From Liolophura sinensis (taxonomy: Eukaryota; Mollusca; Polyplacophora; Chitonida; Chitonidae), in the NCBI RefSeq assembly GCF_032854445.1, contig NC_088300.1, positions 70,840,984-70,904,983 of the forward strand: a DNA stretch of 64,000 bases. Reading direction: 5' to 3'. Position 1 is the stretch's first letter. Every line of letters begins with the position of its first letter. Positions 36,001 through 47,345 of this stretch are shown here, piece by piece. The translations under genes and the position numbers were made by a program. The notes below the pieces were generated by a model that searched no databases, was not told the DNA's origin, and saw only the letters and a list, made by a program, of their open reading frames with translations.

Positions 36001-36035
36001 GGAACTTGGGGCAAGACACTGTCAAGCAGGTGTAA
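24053..36035 (+). CDS. GXYLT1: Glucoside xylosyltransferase (GT8), GXYLT1/2 type
   Basis: Seven coding exons join in phase to 414 aa: 24053-24294, 30123-30285, 30447-30578, 32094-32286, 33898-34047, 34755-34927, 35844-36035. The protein is a type II membrane enzyme: short basic start (MRRK), membrane anchor at about residues 6-24, a stem, then the GT8 domain beginning MHLSVVACG. Key motifs: [10 protein letters not shown], metal-binding YVDTD (190-194), [22 protein letters not shown] (279-283), WNYRPDHC (303-310) and LHGNRG (327-332). The human paralogues have about 440 aa and share these blocks almost word for word. The enzyme adds xylose to O-glucose on EGF repeats of Notch in the ER/Golgi; the fly homologue is shams. 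A single invertebrate gene probably stands for both vertebrate paralogues. The exon 4 acceptor is triplicated (see 31882-32093). Confidence 0.95.
24536..24868 (+). repeat. Irregular tandem repeat in GXYLT intron 1
   Basis: Repeated words TTGCTACATTCTAATTGATT, CATCTATTCTAATTGATG, CATCTACCATTAATC and TTCAACACATTT recur about six times with small losses, starting 240 bases after exon 1. Confidence 0.88.
25120..25560 (+). repeat. Possible decayed tRNA-derived SINE
   Basis: CTCAGGTCAGTTGGTATGTG resembles an A box, and GTGTTTGATTTGG about 50 bases on may be a worn B box; a 'wording' typical of SINE bodies follows. Very diverged and uncertain. Confidence 0.25.
27159..27217 (+). repeat. SINE tail fragment (AATAAAT-tail family)
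   Basis: AGTGAAATATTCTTGAGTAC, then AGCGTAAAACACCAATCAAA and a TAAGTAAATAAATAAAT tail. Confidence 0.85.
27745..27775. repeat. 12-bp perfect inverted repeat, 7-base spacer
   Basis: AACTTCACCTGT (27745-27756) and ACAGGTGAAGTT (27764-27775). A second, shorter pair (GACAGGT/ACCTGTC) lies about 50-70 bases upstream. In GXYLT intron 1. Confidence 0.85.
28809..29088 (+). mobile_element. Full-length tRNA-derived SINE with 14-bp target-site duplication
   Basis: Perfect direct repeats TACTTTTGTAGCTG flank the element (28809-28822 and 29075-29088). Inside: a tRNA-like head with A box TGGCTCATTTGGTTAGCG and B box GAGTTCAAGTCC, a conserved body (GTGGGAAGGTCTGGCAGTAA, CTCTGCCCGGTTTCCTCCCA), then GTGAAATATTCTTATGTACG and an AAATAAATAAAT tail. 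The intact duplication suggests a rather recent L1-type retrotransposition into GXYLT intron 1. Best reference copy for the family in this window. Confidence 0.93.
29348..30019. mobile_element. 98-bp inverted repeat around a 476-bp loop (foldback or non-autonomous DNA element?)
   Basis: Arm 29348-29445 is the reverse complement of arm 29922-30019 at 96 of 98 positions by hand alignment; the outer ends read GTGTATAAAGGCCTGA and the inner ends CTAACAGA. The 476-base loop holds only a short unsupported ORF. No clear target-site duplication was found beyond the ends. The right arm ends 103 bases before GXYLT exon 2. Confidence 0.9.
31882..32093 (+). repeat. 106-bp tandem copies of the GXYLT exon 4 acceptor and exon start
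   Basis: The block GTTGTTTTTTCAG plus the first ~60 bases of exon 4 occurs with exon starts at 31882, 31988 and 32094, an exact 106-bp period. Only the third continues into the full exon. The first two run from the exon's TTGTTTCT into intron sequence ATTCTGATGA and hit TGA in frame (31942-31944, 32048-32050). The copies differ in the codons for the DTD motif (DMD and NTD in copies 1 and 2), so they are not plain assembly duplicates. Confidence 0.95.
32571..32656 (+). repeat. SINE 3' fragment (AATAAAT-tail family)
   Basis: CTTTCCTCCCACCATAATGT, then CAAACACCAATCAAATAAAT and further AAAT units. The GTGAAATATTCTTGAG block is deleted. In GXYLT intron 4. Confidence 0.75.
34207..34420 (+). repeat. 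Dispersed repeat family III, copy 3
   Basis: TTCTTCAACCTTTTCATCC, AATATATTGAAACATTCTCA, GAACTATGAGGTGTAG, CTTCATCTTTAGTAACATAA, TTTCACTGAAAAAAGGGCTT and GAAGATTTACAT align in order with 139-331 and 14761-14925. In GXYLT intron 5. Confidence 0.75.
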
Positions 36036-36495
36036 GGAAATCTCACTAGCTTTTTTGGCAAAAAGCTCATGCCACGGAAGTATCTCCAGTTGTTGTAGCA
36101 ACCTGCGCTGTTCTTGTTAGCAATCCTTAATTGTCAGTTGAGCCAGGCAGTACAGGTGATAATTAAATGTCACGGATTTCAGCCTATATATTCCCAATTC
36201 AGTCAAGGTCTTGATGTACATACAGGAAAATGCAGCAAAATTTTGAGAGATTTGTGTTGTTGATGGAAACGTTGATTAAGGAAAACATTTGGCCAGATCA
36301 TATCACGTTAATCTCAGAAAGTCTTCCTGTGGATTTGTTTACAGAATAATACTAAATGTTGTAGAAGTATTATATTAAAAATGTTACTGAAAGTGAGTGC
36401 CTGTAGGTACATGTAAATGAGCAAAATGTTGTAAGTATGTACAATATGTAACATGCTAACTGTGGGCTCTGCTTGATCTCCCCACCAATAAACAT
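36036..36495 (+). terminator. GXYLT 3' UTR with a candidate poly(A) signal
   Basis: After the TAA at 36033-36035 the first AATAAA is at 36487-36492. Others occur further on (for example near 37420), so the true end is not fixed. Confidence 0.4.
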
Positions 36496-38760
36496 TATGA
36501 GAATCTCAACAAGTGATATAACCTCGAGTACTGAATCAATCAGATGAAAAACTTAAAGCTAAGGCTTGAGATCAGATCAGATCGAACCTACCACCTTCCG
36601 ACTGCAAAATATAATGACTGGCCAGAGCAGATATGTTTATGTACTGAAGGCTGAGTAGTGATACCAGGATCTTAAGAAACTTTGGTTCTTTCAACACAGT
36701 TTCTACACAGAGATGTGCTTCTGGGTTTGTTCTAAGTTAATACTGAGTGAGTTTTTGCCTGTGCATGTATTGTTTACTGGTGAAATTCAAATGCAGAAAC
36801 ACCCTCTTGAGAGCGTTGTCGTTGACATGTACACAGTCACAATGGTTATATCAGAACAGATCTCTTGAAGTTTACATTTTGTTCAAAGATGTGTTGCTTC
36901 AGTCTATGAGAAATGAAGTGCAAGTTTATTTTACCTGTCATAGCCCATGATGGGTAATATACAAGTAAGATCTCTATACCAAAGGAATCCAGATTCTGAC
37001 CTGGGTCAAAGTCTAGTAGCTCAAAAATACTGGAGAAACCAATATGTGGCAGTATAACAAAGAAAGCAAAAATCGAAAATTTACTTGAGCTAAGGCCTTG
37101 TGTGAAATGCTAATGATTACAATTGGTGTGAAGTTGTGCTTGTGACTGTATGTAGCCTTTGGTAATGATCATTACAGAATGTCTTGCAAAGCAAAAGAAA
37201 CAGAGGCAGTTTTTAATATCTGCAGATTGAAGCATGTTTGTATGAAATACCATGGTACATTGAAAAGATCTGTGTCGCAAAAATATTTAACAGAAAAAAT
37301 TGATCGATAGTACATATTGCTGATTTATGGCCCTAATATAAAGTGACCAGTCAGTAATATTTTATAATGAAGAGTATTTATTATATTGTAGCTCAAAATC
37401 AAAATATTTATTATTGTGTAATAAATATTCACCAAAGGTGCAATATTTGTGGGAAATTGTTATTACATGCAGTCTTCTTTACAGTTATTTTATTCATTAT
37501 CTGCTGTTAATTTCTAAGTGAAATTTATTCATTGATTGTCTTGGGTTAGATATGTTTCTGCTTTGTAATTTGACTTATTTGTGTTTTATTGAGACGACTA
37601 ATTACTAAGTAACTAAAGCAAGGCAGTTCTATAAGATGCTGCTAAACCTAATCATCATTCAGCAGAATATATCAAAATCTCAAATGGACTGAAATGGTAA
37701 TATGTTGTTGAAAAATGCTACATGTATTTTTTGGTAGAATTTTCACCTGGTGTAGTTTTATATACTGCTGATCTGACTATAATGATGCAATCATTATTCG
37801 GGATTTAGACTTTTAGGTTCTAGGGCTGAAAACTGGTGCGAGATCATTCCCGCTTTGAAGGCAATGCTGATTTGGTCCTGTATTAATGTGTTGGTTGGTT
37901 TACCATGGTTAACTATTCCATTCCCATTTCTTGATCATTATTTCATACTTGGTTAACTATGGCCTGTGTCAGGCCATAGAGTAGCCCTCTGCGGTTTGAT
38001 AAAGTCCTGAAAATGTGAGGTTTTGATATTCATATTGTGATACTGATATAGGCGTAAACTGAATGTGGTGTGTACTTATATTTGTTTGTAATATCATTGC
38101 AAACTTATTGTTTATACATGTATATACCCCTTGGCCAGAAAAAGAGAAGGAAATAGTCAGTACTTGTCTTCCTGTATCATTACAGGTTGAAGTAAATAGG
38201 CTTATTGATGTACATAGATATATAGTGCTTTTTGTGCAGTTGGATAAATGTAAATTTTTTGGAAGAATTTACATCATTTGAAATTTACAAAACTCGCTTA
38301 TATGATTTCTTTTGCTTGTATTTGCATTGTGCTGTCTGTTACTTTGCCAATGAATGGACATGTTAAGGTCCCAGTATATTAACGAATCCATTATAGTACT
38401 ATCTTGCAGGTACAATGTACTTACATGTCTACCTTAAAAACTGCTTACCTGCATATCAGTTTCTTTTTATTTAATGTGTCCTCATTACCCAGATGTGTTC
38501 TTGTGAAAAGAAAGCTTTGACTGCGTCAATAGGTAATACCACAAAATCTTCCAGGAACAGGCATCTCTTCAGTTCTAAGTTTCTATAGCAGGGGTACTTA
38601 TATGTATTAAATGAAAGAGCAAACCTATTGAAATGAGATGTACTTTTGTAAACTAAGTTTTGTTGCTAGATATGCAGCAATTGGGTTCTTTTGAACATTT
38701 CAAAGATGCATTTACCAAGCTGCACTTCAGTCAGTAGCTTATTTTCTTGGAGGTTGCTGT
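36496..38760. other. 3' flank of the GXYLT gene, nothing recognised
   Basis: Very AT-rich sequence with scattered TACATGTA-like words. It may be a long 3' UTR or intergenic. No coding exon was recognised. Confidence 0.5.
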
Positions 38761-38766
38761 CATATG

Positions 38767-38828
38767 TGTGAAATATTCTTGAGTACAGCATAAAACACCA
38801 TTGAAAAAGAAAATATAAATAAGTAAAT
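38767..38828 (+). repeat. SINE tail fragment (AATAAAT-tail family)
   Basis: GTGAAATATTCTTGAGTACA, GCATAAAACACCATTG and a degenerate AAATATAAATAAGTAAAT tail. Confidence 0.75.
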
Positions 38829-38829
38829 A

Positions 38830-41800
38830 TTTTCTCAGACTGGCAACATTTTGCATATTAGCACGTTTCACCATTTGAGTCTATTAAAGGTATTCTTGTT
38901 GTGTTATGCGTCTGTTCAATACAAGTACAGTGCTGAGTATGAATTCATGGAAGTTCTGAAGGTTGTAATTCAGGAAGCTAAAGCAAATGATATTTCAGTT
39001 ATATTTCTTAGAAAAATTGTTCCAGGAAGTCATGTTGTCACTGTTAATATGTGTATCCCATTTTACTTAATTACTCGACCAATTTCAAATAACTTTTGTA
39101 CGGCATATGGTGAGCCCTGGTGTGTTCGGTTGTTGTAGCTAGCTGTCTTCAGGTTTCAGTAATTTAAAGCCTAACATAAGTCTGTATGTCCAAAAAATAA
39201 CTATAAAGTAATAATGCGTTTTAATTCTCATCCTTCAGGAAAGATGAGCTAGTGAATCAAATCCATTACAATTAGGCATGTTATCATGTATACTGTTTGT
39301 ATGTACATTTAAGTGTATGGTAACTTCTAATTTTTCTGTGCATGCTAAAATTATGATATAGTCCACTAGCCTTTACTCAGTGATGTTCAAGTTTGTATTT
39401 AATTATTAAATCTTGGGACCAGACTTTCAACTTTAAACAAAGCAGATTTGCACATTTTTTTCATTTGTTCATGTAAATTCCATGGAAACTGACCAATATT
39501 TATATGGTATATAGCATTGTGTTAATAGTGTCACATATTTAGAATATGAATTACAGACTCACTGTCTCGTAAGAGATATATTACTTGCGATCAACTTGAT
39601 AGATGGGTAACCCTAATATTTCTCGAACGTTGCACATGGTTTTGTGCTGTACATTTTCATAAATTAATGAAAATAGAACTAGGTGTATGAATATAGGTTG
39701 CATTTCTGTTGGATAAATTTGCGTGTATGTTGTTTGAGATAGAAATAATTACTTGATGGTGTAAACTGCAGTGATTTGGATTTGGAGATTTACCTACGTG
39801 TAGAATCAGCCATACATACATTTAGATGTATGTGTTCACTTTCAGCATCAGACTAGATCAGCACGTGCTTATCTGGACTACATATCAGATGCTAGATTCC
39901 TCAGGTGTACCCTTAGGAGAAAACTGTTCAATCTAAGGTTTGTTTGAAGGATTTCTTTTTTTTTATATTGTTGCCAGGGCAACGGACTTATTGTAGGACC
40001 TTCGCAGTCTATGTATCGAATCAGTATTGGTTTTACTGTTAACTTCTGCTATTTAAGGCAACTGCTACCTGAGTTATTAATCAAGTACATATATATAAAA
40101 TGTCATTGTAACTTACGGTTAACCATGTGTCAATATTGGCAGTACAGAGATATCTAAGGTTTAACTTGAATGTGCACAAGATACATTTGAGTGTTTTATA
40201 GTGACTCTTTTCTGCTGACATTTTTCATTTTATTGTCCTCCCGCTATATAATACAGGCGATATGAGAGTAGGTATGTCTGTCGGAAGGCCTGTCTGTAAT
40301 CATTTTTTGTGAACACATCTCTCACATTTTTGTCTGATTTTTGTGAAACTTTTTGGTCACCATATACAGATACCCTTATGCTGTTGGATTAGTATTTCAC
40401 ATGAGTTATTTTCAACATTATCACCCTTTCAAGATATAATGTGGATTTTGAGACCGTGTTAATGTAAAACTTCCCAGCGTTCTCATTGGATTTCCATGAA
40501 AATTTGAAAATGTTTTGAGGACAATGTGTGTTTTTGGTGCTCAAATTCTCATAGTCTTAAACTTTGGTGAATGAAAGCTCCCTGGCAGACGATCACATGA
40601 TTTACTGGTGCAGGACCGGGGCATAAGCCATCTTTTCCTGAATGCTGTTGAAGGAGATGTACTTTAGCTTAGCTAATATATTTTGCTAATCACATGATCT
40701 ACTCTTTAGTCACTAATGTTTTATTTTACTACTTATGGTATGTGTTAATCGTAGATTTTTCTTGCTAACATTTTACACCTGAGTCTGCCAAAGTCATGTG
40801 TATTGGTGTTGCATCTAGTAATAACAGTTTAGCAAGCTGTGTTCGTAAAGACATGTTGCTGTAGGCTAAATCTGTTGTTCTTTAACATGGACAATGTGAT
40901 GTGCTATTTGCAGATGTCCACCATGACACTGTAATATTATCATCATAGACATTGCAAAGTATCACCATTGTATATGTGTTTTTTATCCAGTTGTCCAATA
41001 TGATGTTTGGTCCAAACAATCAGTGAAGTGATCAGATTGTTTCAGATGTCCAAACCAGTGCACTTCTTATGGTATTCTAATCACATTCAAAACTTAAGTT
41101 TTGTACACGAAGTCGTATTCATGTTATTTCAGCTGCACATGTCTTAGATGCTTTATCAATTCAAATTTGGAACATTCAAGTATGTACATTTTACCATATT
41201 TCTAATATGACTTTCTATTGGCTTCTTAGATTGGTCACAAACGCGAAAGGCATCAATGTCCTTGTTCCTTAAAGTCTATTTACGGTCTCTCTTCACAATA
41301 CATGTTCTTACAAAAGCTTTTGGTTTGAATGTTGTAAATGTTATGGTAGTACTAAGATGGCTTCATAGAGCAGGGTTAGCCTGCTCGTGTTCTGATACTA
41401 ACCAGTAGAACTTGATAATCGTAGGCCTATTTATTGCTGAAGAAGCTGGAATATACATCATATCTTTTGTAGATAACCATTGTTGGTCATATTTAGATGC
41501 CACTGGAAGATAGAATAGACAGTGCATAGTGTACATTGTTGTTATAAATGAGCTGTATCCAAAGAGTAGTTTATATGTTTATATTTTCAGTGCTATTTAT
41601 AATCGTGCGCAGTAAACAAGATTCTTCAGTTTAAGTCAGAAGAGTGTATCTGTGTTAATTTATGTTTATTCTTCTGTGTTTTGCTACGACAGAAGATCAG
41701 GAGAGTTGAAAAGTGTTCCCTTCTGGCTTCAGAAGTCACTGCTTGACTTCAGGCATTCTGGATCTAGGGTCTCATGCGTCCTAACGGAATCTAACTGCTT

Positions 41801-42850
41801 AACCCGGGGCTGTTGGTGGTATAAGCATACGCGTTTGTCACAACTGTCTTCCCGTTATCACTGCTGACTGCTTCCCCTTGTTACATGTCACCAGTTTTAT
41901 TATAGCTTTATTATCGACTTGGAAAGTCCCTCCATTATTTACGAGTGGTATTCGAATGTCGGACGTGACGCTTAGATTTGTAATGATTTCTCAAGATTCA
42001 AAAACAACTAAACTTCACGAGCAAAAACAGACTCCGCATACAAGGTCTGTGGAGAAAGCTGGACAGGAACCCAGGGTAACTCTGACCATTTTTGGTAGGA
42101 TCGCAAACATGTTTTGTATTGAAAAACCACATTTGAATTCATTCCATCCACCTGACTTGAGTGTTGCGGTTACATTCATACTTGGATGCACATTTGTCAC
42201 ATTCTCCTAGCACATACGGTCTGTTCGATTGATGACTGACTTTATCATGAATGGTTTTGTTATCGAAGCGAATAGAACCTAAATATTAATTAGAAATACA
42301 AAACGTGTGCTAAGAACACCACTCTATAGCTTCCGATGAAAATGCTTAAAACTGGTGTTCATGAAAAATGGTGTTAAAGTACATGTCGACACCTGTAATG
42401 ACAGATTGTTCACTTACACGAAAACAATATTTCGGAAAGGTGAGATCCGTTCAAACTGTGATAATTTTTAAGCAAGAATTCGTCATGCACGAATGACGAA
42501 AAACATTATCAAATCTTGCCAGATCCAAAGTTCCAAATAGTTTTGATGAATTGGATCAATAAGATACGGCAGATGTTACAACCATTGATTTGTGGTGAAC
42601 GCTTTTCGTCTTGAAGTTTATACCTAACTGAATAATAACCAGTTGTGTATTCTCCATAACTTGTAAAACATGGGATCTCAACGTCAATATTTCTCAAACG
42701 AAAGTTGTTGTATATAGAAGGGGTGGTAGGCTAGGTGCTTCAGAAATATGGGTAATAGGAAACTAGACTCTGGAGGTAGTGAGTTATTACAAATTAACTT
42801 TTACTTCCAAACGTAGTCCCCATAGTTCAACTTTCATTCTTGTTGATTCT
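38830..42850. other. Intergenic, no gene recognised
   Basis: Mostly AT-rich. About 40240-40600 reads like an old dispersed repeat (GTATGTCTGTCGGAAGGCCTG, then TTTTTGTGAAACTTTTTGG, then GATTTCCATGAAAATTTGAA), wording I associate with molluscan interspersed repeats but cannot classify. ORFs of 71 and 110 codons at 41652-42210 match no family I know. Confidence 0.45.
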
Positions 42851-43650
42851 ACCAAACGTGCACTGACAGAGATACTTCGCACTATGTGATACCTTGGTGA
42901 TATGCCCTTGAATACCTTTTTTTAAACTGTTCGATGCCAGAGTAAAACCAATACTTATGTATGCTTCGGAGGTGTGGGGGTTCCAAAGATGCAAGCAACT
43001 AGAACAGGCACAGTACATGGCTTGTAAACGTTGGGTCAGAACGGGGCAAAGTATGCCCCGCGAATGCCATGGCCCTTGGGGAGTGTGGTCGGTACCCATT
43101 GTACTGCTCCACTGCAATCCGCCGTGACAAGTACTGGCTTAAGATAATAAACATGCCTGAATCGATATACGCACGAAAAGCATACTCCATCCTATTACAT
43201 CTTGATATGATGGGAAAACATACATGGGCCATAGATATAAAACAGCTGCTCTCCAAGCTAGGATTTGGTTTTGTTTGGGTAAACCAAGGTGTAATCAACC
43301 AACAAGTGTTTCTGTCAGTGATATCGACAATTTCCAACAAGAGTGGAATGCCACTCTCTCTACAATCTAGCAGCAGATACGATCTGTATAGGGTGAATAA
43401 AACCGTATTTTGTGAAGTGTCATCCTTGAGCCTTGTTAGAAATCCCCAAGTACAGATGCGCTTTGGCAAGAATGAGAGTTGGAACTACTGGCCTACACGT
43501 CGATATTGGTAGATTTACAAATACCCCACGTTAAGATAGAAAATGTTCTGTGTGCAGTCGAAACATTGATGAAGACCAGTTGCAATTCATTTTTCTGTGC
43601 CCAGAGTACAAGGACTCCCGTCGTAAGCACTGACCAGTGAATATTTGTCG
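42851..43650 (+). pseudogene. Non-LTR retrotransposon (LINE) remnant, C-terminal part of the ORF2-type protein
   Basis: Shifted frames together give the familiar region after the reverse-transcriptase core: LGDMPLN, then LFDARVKPILMYASEVWGFQ (about 42929-42988), then GECGRYPLYCSTAIRRDKYW (from 43081), WVNQGVINQQ, and a terminal zinc-knuckle-like CSVC...FIFLCPEYKDSRR (43544-43627). At least one stop and two frameshifts (near 42925 and 43040) interrupt it. No intact upstream reverse transcriptase was seen, so it is a 5'-truncated dead copy. Confidence 0.8.
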
Positions 43651-43989
43651 AACAGGACATCACATCGTTTTGTTCTACTCATGACAAGTGCGTCCTTAAG
43701 CCTGGTTAATAGAGTGACTAAGTTCTATCTATGTCTAGAGCGGCGCACTAAAATCCAAGAGTCGCTTAGTGTCAACAGTATGTAAACTATTGTCGCAAAG
43801 ATTAACGGTGTACAGATATTTTGAGTTACACCACCAGCCTATGTACTTCCACAAATGCATGTATAGGGGTCTATGGCCTGAATATTTTTAATAATCGAAT
43901 TTATATATGTAACTAAACAAATCTTCCGTCACAGTTCTGCATGCCATAGTTGCCAGAATAATTTAGGATTATCTTGGAGATGATCTTTT

Positions 43990-44052
43990 GTGAGGCGTCA
44001 TGCGACTGAAAAGTTGTTAAGTATGACGTTGAACCCCAAACACTCACTCACT
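43990..44052 (+). repeat. SINE tail fragment (TCACTCAC-tail family)
   Basis: GCGTCATGCGACTGAAAAGT, TGTTAAGTATGACGTTGAAC and CCCAAACACTCACTCACTC. Confidence 0.8.
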
Positions 44053-44500
44053 CCTTTGGTGAGATAACACGTGACTGATATATGCGAACAACGCATATTC
44101 CTCACGTCAGTATATCATAAGCCGTTTTTCTGCCAAAATAAAATATTTAAATTTCAATCAAATGTTTGCTGGAAATTGTTACTGGTTAGAATACACTGGC
44201 GATTCACAACTGAGCCGCCAATGAATTTCCGTTCATCTTGTGGATAAGCCGAAAGTATCGTTAGCAGGATTGCGCTGTCTTATAGCTCAGCAGTTTAAAC
44301 TCTGGACCGAAGTGAAATTTTCCTCTGTTGAAAGGTTGCTGTCATGGAAAAGAGAGTTTAACCCAGTTGTGAAGACACACCTTGAATACAACATACTCAT
44401 TTGTATGAACTCAGTTCAGGCTTAGCAAAAACGCGTAGCCATACACAGACTTTGAATTAGACACCACACATCAGGCGCACATCAGAATGTCCTCAGCTTC

Positions 44501-45600
44501 GCGCCATGCCCAGAGTATCCTCATCACCACGCCAGACCCAGAGTATCCTCATCACCATGCCAGACCCAGAGTATCCTCATCATCACGCCATGCCCAGAGT
44601 ACCCTCATCATCACGCCATTCCCAGAGTCTCCTCATCACCACGCCATGCCCAGGGTCTCCTCATTATCACACCAGACGCCTTGTATCTTCACTACGGCGC
44701 CAGACCCAGAATCTCCTCATCACAACGCTAGACTCGGAGTATCCTCATCACCACACTACGCCTAGAGTATCCTCATCACCACGCCATGCCCAGAGTCTCC
44801 TCATCATCACGGCAGGTCGAGAGTCTCCTCATCATCACGGCAGGTTCAGAGTCTCCTCATCACTGCGCCATGCCCAGAGTGTCACCATCAACAAGACATG
44901 CCCAGAGTCTCCTCATCATCACTTCAGGCCCAGAGTCTCGTCATCGCCATACCATGCCCAGGGTCTCCTCATTATCACACCAGACCCCTTGTATCTTCAC
45001 TACGGCGCCAGACCCAGAATCTCCTCATCACAACGCTAGACTCGGAGTATCCTCATCACCACACTACGCCCAGTGTATCCTCGTCACCACGCCATGCCCA
45101 GAGTCTCCTCATCAACAAGACATGCCCAGAGTCTCCTCATCATCACGGCAGGTTCAGAGTCTCCTCATCACTGCGCCATGCCCAGAGTGTCACCATCAAC
45201 AAGACATGCCCAGAGTCTCCTCATCATCACTTCAGGCCCGGAGTCTCGTCATCGCCATACCATGCCCGGACTCTCCTCGTCACCACGCCATGCCCAGAGT
45301 ATCCTTATCATCACGGCAGGTCCAGAGTCTCCTCATCACCACGGCAGGTTCAGAGTCTCCTCATCACCACACCGTGCCCAGAGTATCCTCATCACCACCC
45401 CAGACCCCTTGTATCCTCCTCATCATACCAGGCCCAGAGTATCCTCTTCTCCACATCATGCCCTGAGTATCTTCATCACCACTCTAGGCCCCAAAGTATC
45501 CTCATCACCACACCAGACCCCTTGTATCCTCATCACCACACCAATCCCCGTGTATCCTCATCATCACGGCAGGCCCAGAGTATTTCGTCACCACTCCAAT
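44501..45600 (+). repeat. 28-bp minisatellite with 308-bp higher-order period
   Basis: About 39 copies of a 28-base unit (CCCAGAGTATCCTCATCACC then ACGCCATG, with variants). Variant blocks recur exactly 308 bases (11 units) apart: 44648 with 44956, and 44843 with 45151. With 28 = 1 mod 3 and no stop on the forward strand, all three forward frames stay open for up to about 250 codons and encode the same 28-residue cycle (PRVSSSPR, QSLLITT, PEYPHHH). The reverse strand has a TGA in each cycle. I treat the ORFs as a by-product of the repeat. Confidence 0.95.
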
Positions 45601-45726
45601 ACAGAACTAAGTCTTTCAGCTTTACCGACAACGGCAGAAGCAGTTAGTGTCTACTATGTCCGTTATATCACATATAAGGCAGGCGTTTTCACAACGGGAT
45701 TTATGCCATGACTGTGGTGTTGATAC

Positions 45727-45825
45727 AATAGCGACACATTCTGGCTACAGGACAGCGACGCTTTCTGGCTACAGGACAGCGACACTTTCTGGATACAGGA
45801 TAGCGACGCTTTCTGGCTACAGGTC
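45727..45825 (+). repeat. 24-bp tandem repeat
   Basis: About four copies of GACAGCGACGCTTTCTGGCT plus ACAG. It lies 130 bases after the 28-bp array. Confidence 0.9.
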
Positions 45826-46619
45826 TCGTTTTTACAGTAGGCTAACGTTGTACACGATTAAATGTCGCCTGTGATGATTCATGACGACCTTGAACATTCC
45901 TGTTCACCGTTTTTCGTCGTTTCCTGTCATCTGTCACTCCCATGCACGCAGCACTGGGTCGGAAGATAATGTCAAGGAAAATAAATGTTCAATTCAGAAA
46001 AGAGCGTGTCAACTTTTTGTTGCCTTGCTAAGCAATCCTCTGAAATAGGTCATTCACGATCACTCTACGCATTATCATTTATTCAACAGGTTTTCTTCCA
46101 CTTTGATCAATTGTTTTCCTCTGCACTCCAAGGTTTCATTATTCATTGCACTTCCTTCTACACTAACCTTCTCTTATCATGCCTACAAAAACGTCATGAT
46201 TTGTCCCAACGAGGCATGCGAGGTAAACTTTAAAAAATTTAATCGTTTCTTGAGAGATCCTGGACAAGACAAATGTACCCCCGGAGAAATACGGCAGGGT
46301 CGTATAACCTGTGCTAAATCACCTCCGCGGTGGCATTTATGGGGGTGATTTATAGACTGCAGAAATTTTCTTGGATAGAATGGTTGCTTATCTTTTTGCT
46401 GATTTAATAAATTCAAACATGTCCGCGAGGTAACCAGTTTTTCAACATGTGTAGAGATTTAAACTGAGTTTCTCTCTACATATTACCCTGTATTAGGGTA
46501 ATGTAGTCCCCTACATTTGTTATGGCAACTACATATAAAGACTTTGTTTGGCCAGCTGTCAGCTTTGTAAAAATTATAAATCGAGATAAATTATGGCACG
46601 TCATTTGGCTATAGAACTG

Positions 46620-47345
46620 CATATGTGGAGAGGGCTGTGTACATGGCGAAGGTTAGGGGCTATGTACAGGGCCAGGGAAATACATGTGGCGAGAGCTGAG
46701 GGCTGTATAACTGGCTAGGGGTGTATAGGGTGGCAAGGACTGTATACTTGGCGAAGACTGAGGACCGTATACTTGGCGAAGACTGAGGACCGTATACTTG
46801 GCGATGGCTGAGAGCCGTATACTTGGCGAGAGCTGAGGATTGTAACAGTGGCGAGGGCTGTGTACGTGGCGAAGGTTATTGGCTGTATAAGTGGCGAGGG
46901 CTGAGGGCTGTATAGCTGGCTAGGGCTGTGTAAGTGGCAGAACTGAGGGCTATATAATTGGCTAGGATGGTATAAGTGGCAAGGGCTGATGGCTGTGACA
47001 GTGGCGAGTGCTGATTGCTGTATAATCGGCGAGTGCTGTATACTTGGCGAAGGCTGTAGAAGTGGCAGAACCTAGGGCTGTGTATAGGCTAGGGCTGTGT
47101 AAGTGGCTGTATTAATTGCGAGGGCCGAGGACTGTAGTAGTGGTGAGAGTTGAGGCCTGTACAAATAGCGAAGGCTGTATACGTGGCGAAAATTGGTGAC
47201 TGTATTAGTGGTGAGGATGGTATAAGTGGCGAGGGCTGAGGACCGTAACAGTGGCGAGTGCTGAGTGCTGTATAAGTGGCGAGGGCTGTATACATGACGA
47301 ACGCTGCGAACTGTAGAAGTAGCGAGGTTCTAGAGCTGTGCGATT
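46620..47345 (+). repeat. Irregular minisatellite (GGCGAGGGCTG / TGTATAAGTGGC units)
   Basis: Some 25 or more imperfect units built from GTATAAGTGGCGAGGGCTGA, GGGCTGTAT and TACTTGGCGAAGACTGAGGA words. Unit length varies from about 20 to 40 bases; the variants at 46741-46800 are a clean local duplication. Confidence 0.85.

Noticed and set aside
43069-43512. 147-codon ORF as a host gene
   Set aside because: It aligns with the C-terminal region of non-LTR retrotransposon proteins and is flanked by frameshifted parts of the same protein.
44487-45711. Overlapping ORFs of 92 to 249 codons as a repetitive secreted or His-rich protein
   Set aside because: They arise from a stop-free 28-bp unit and appear equally in all three forward frames. 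There is no start context, splice signal or non-repeat domain.
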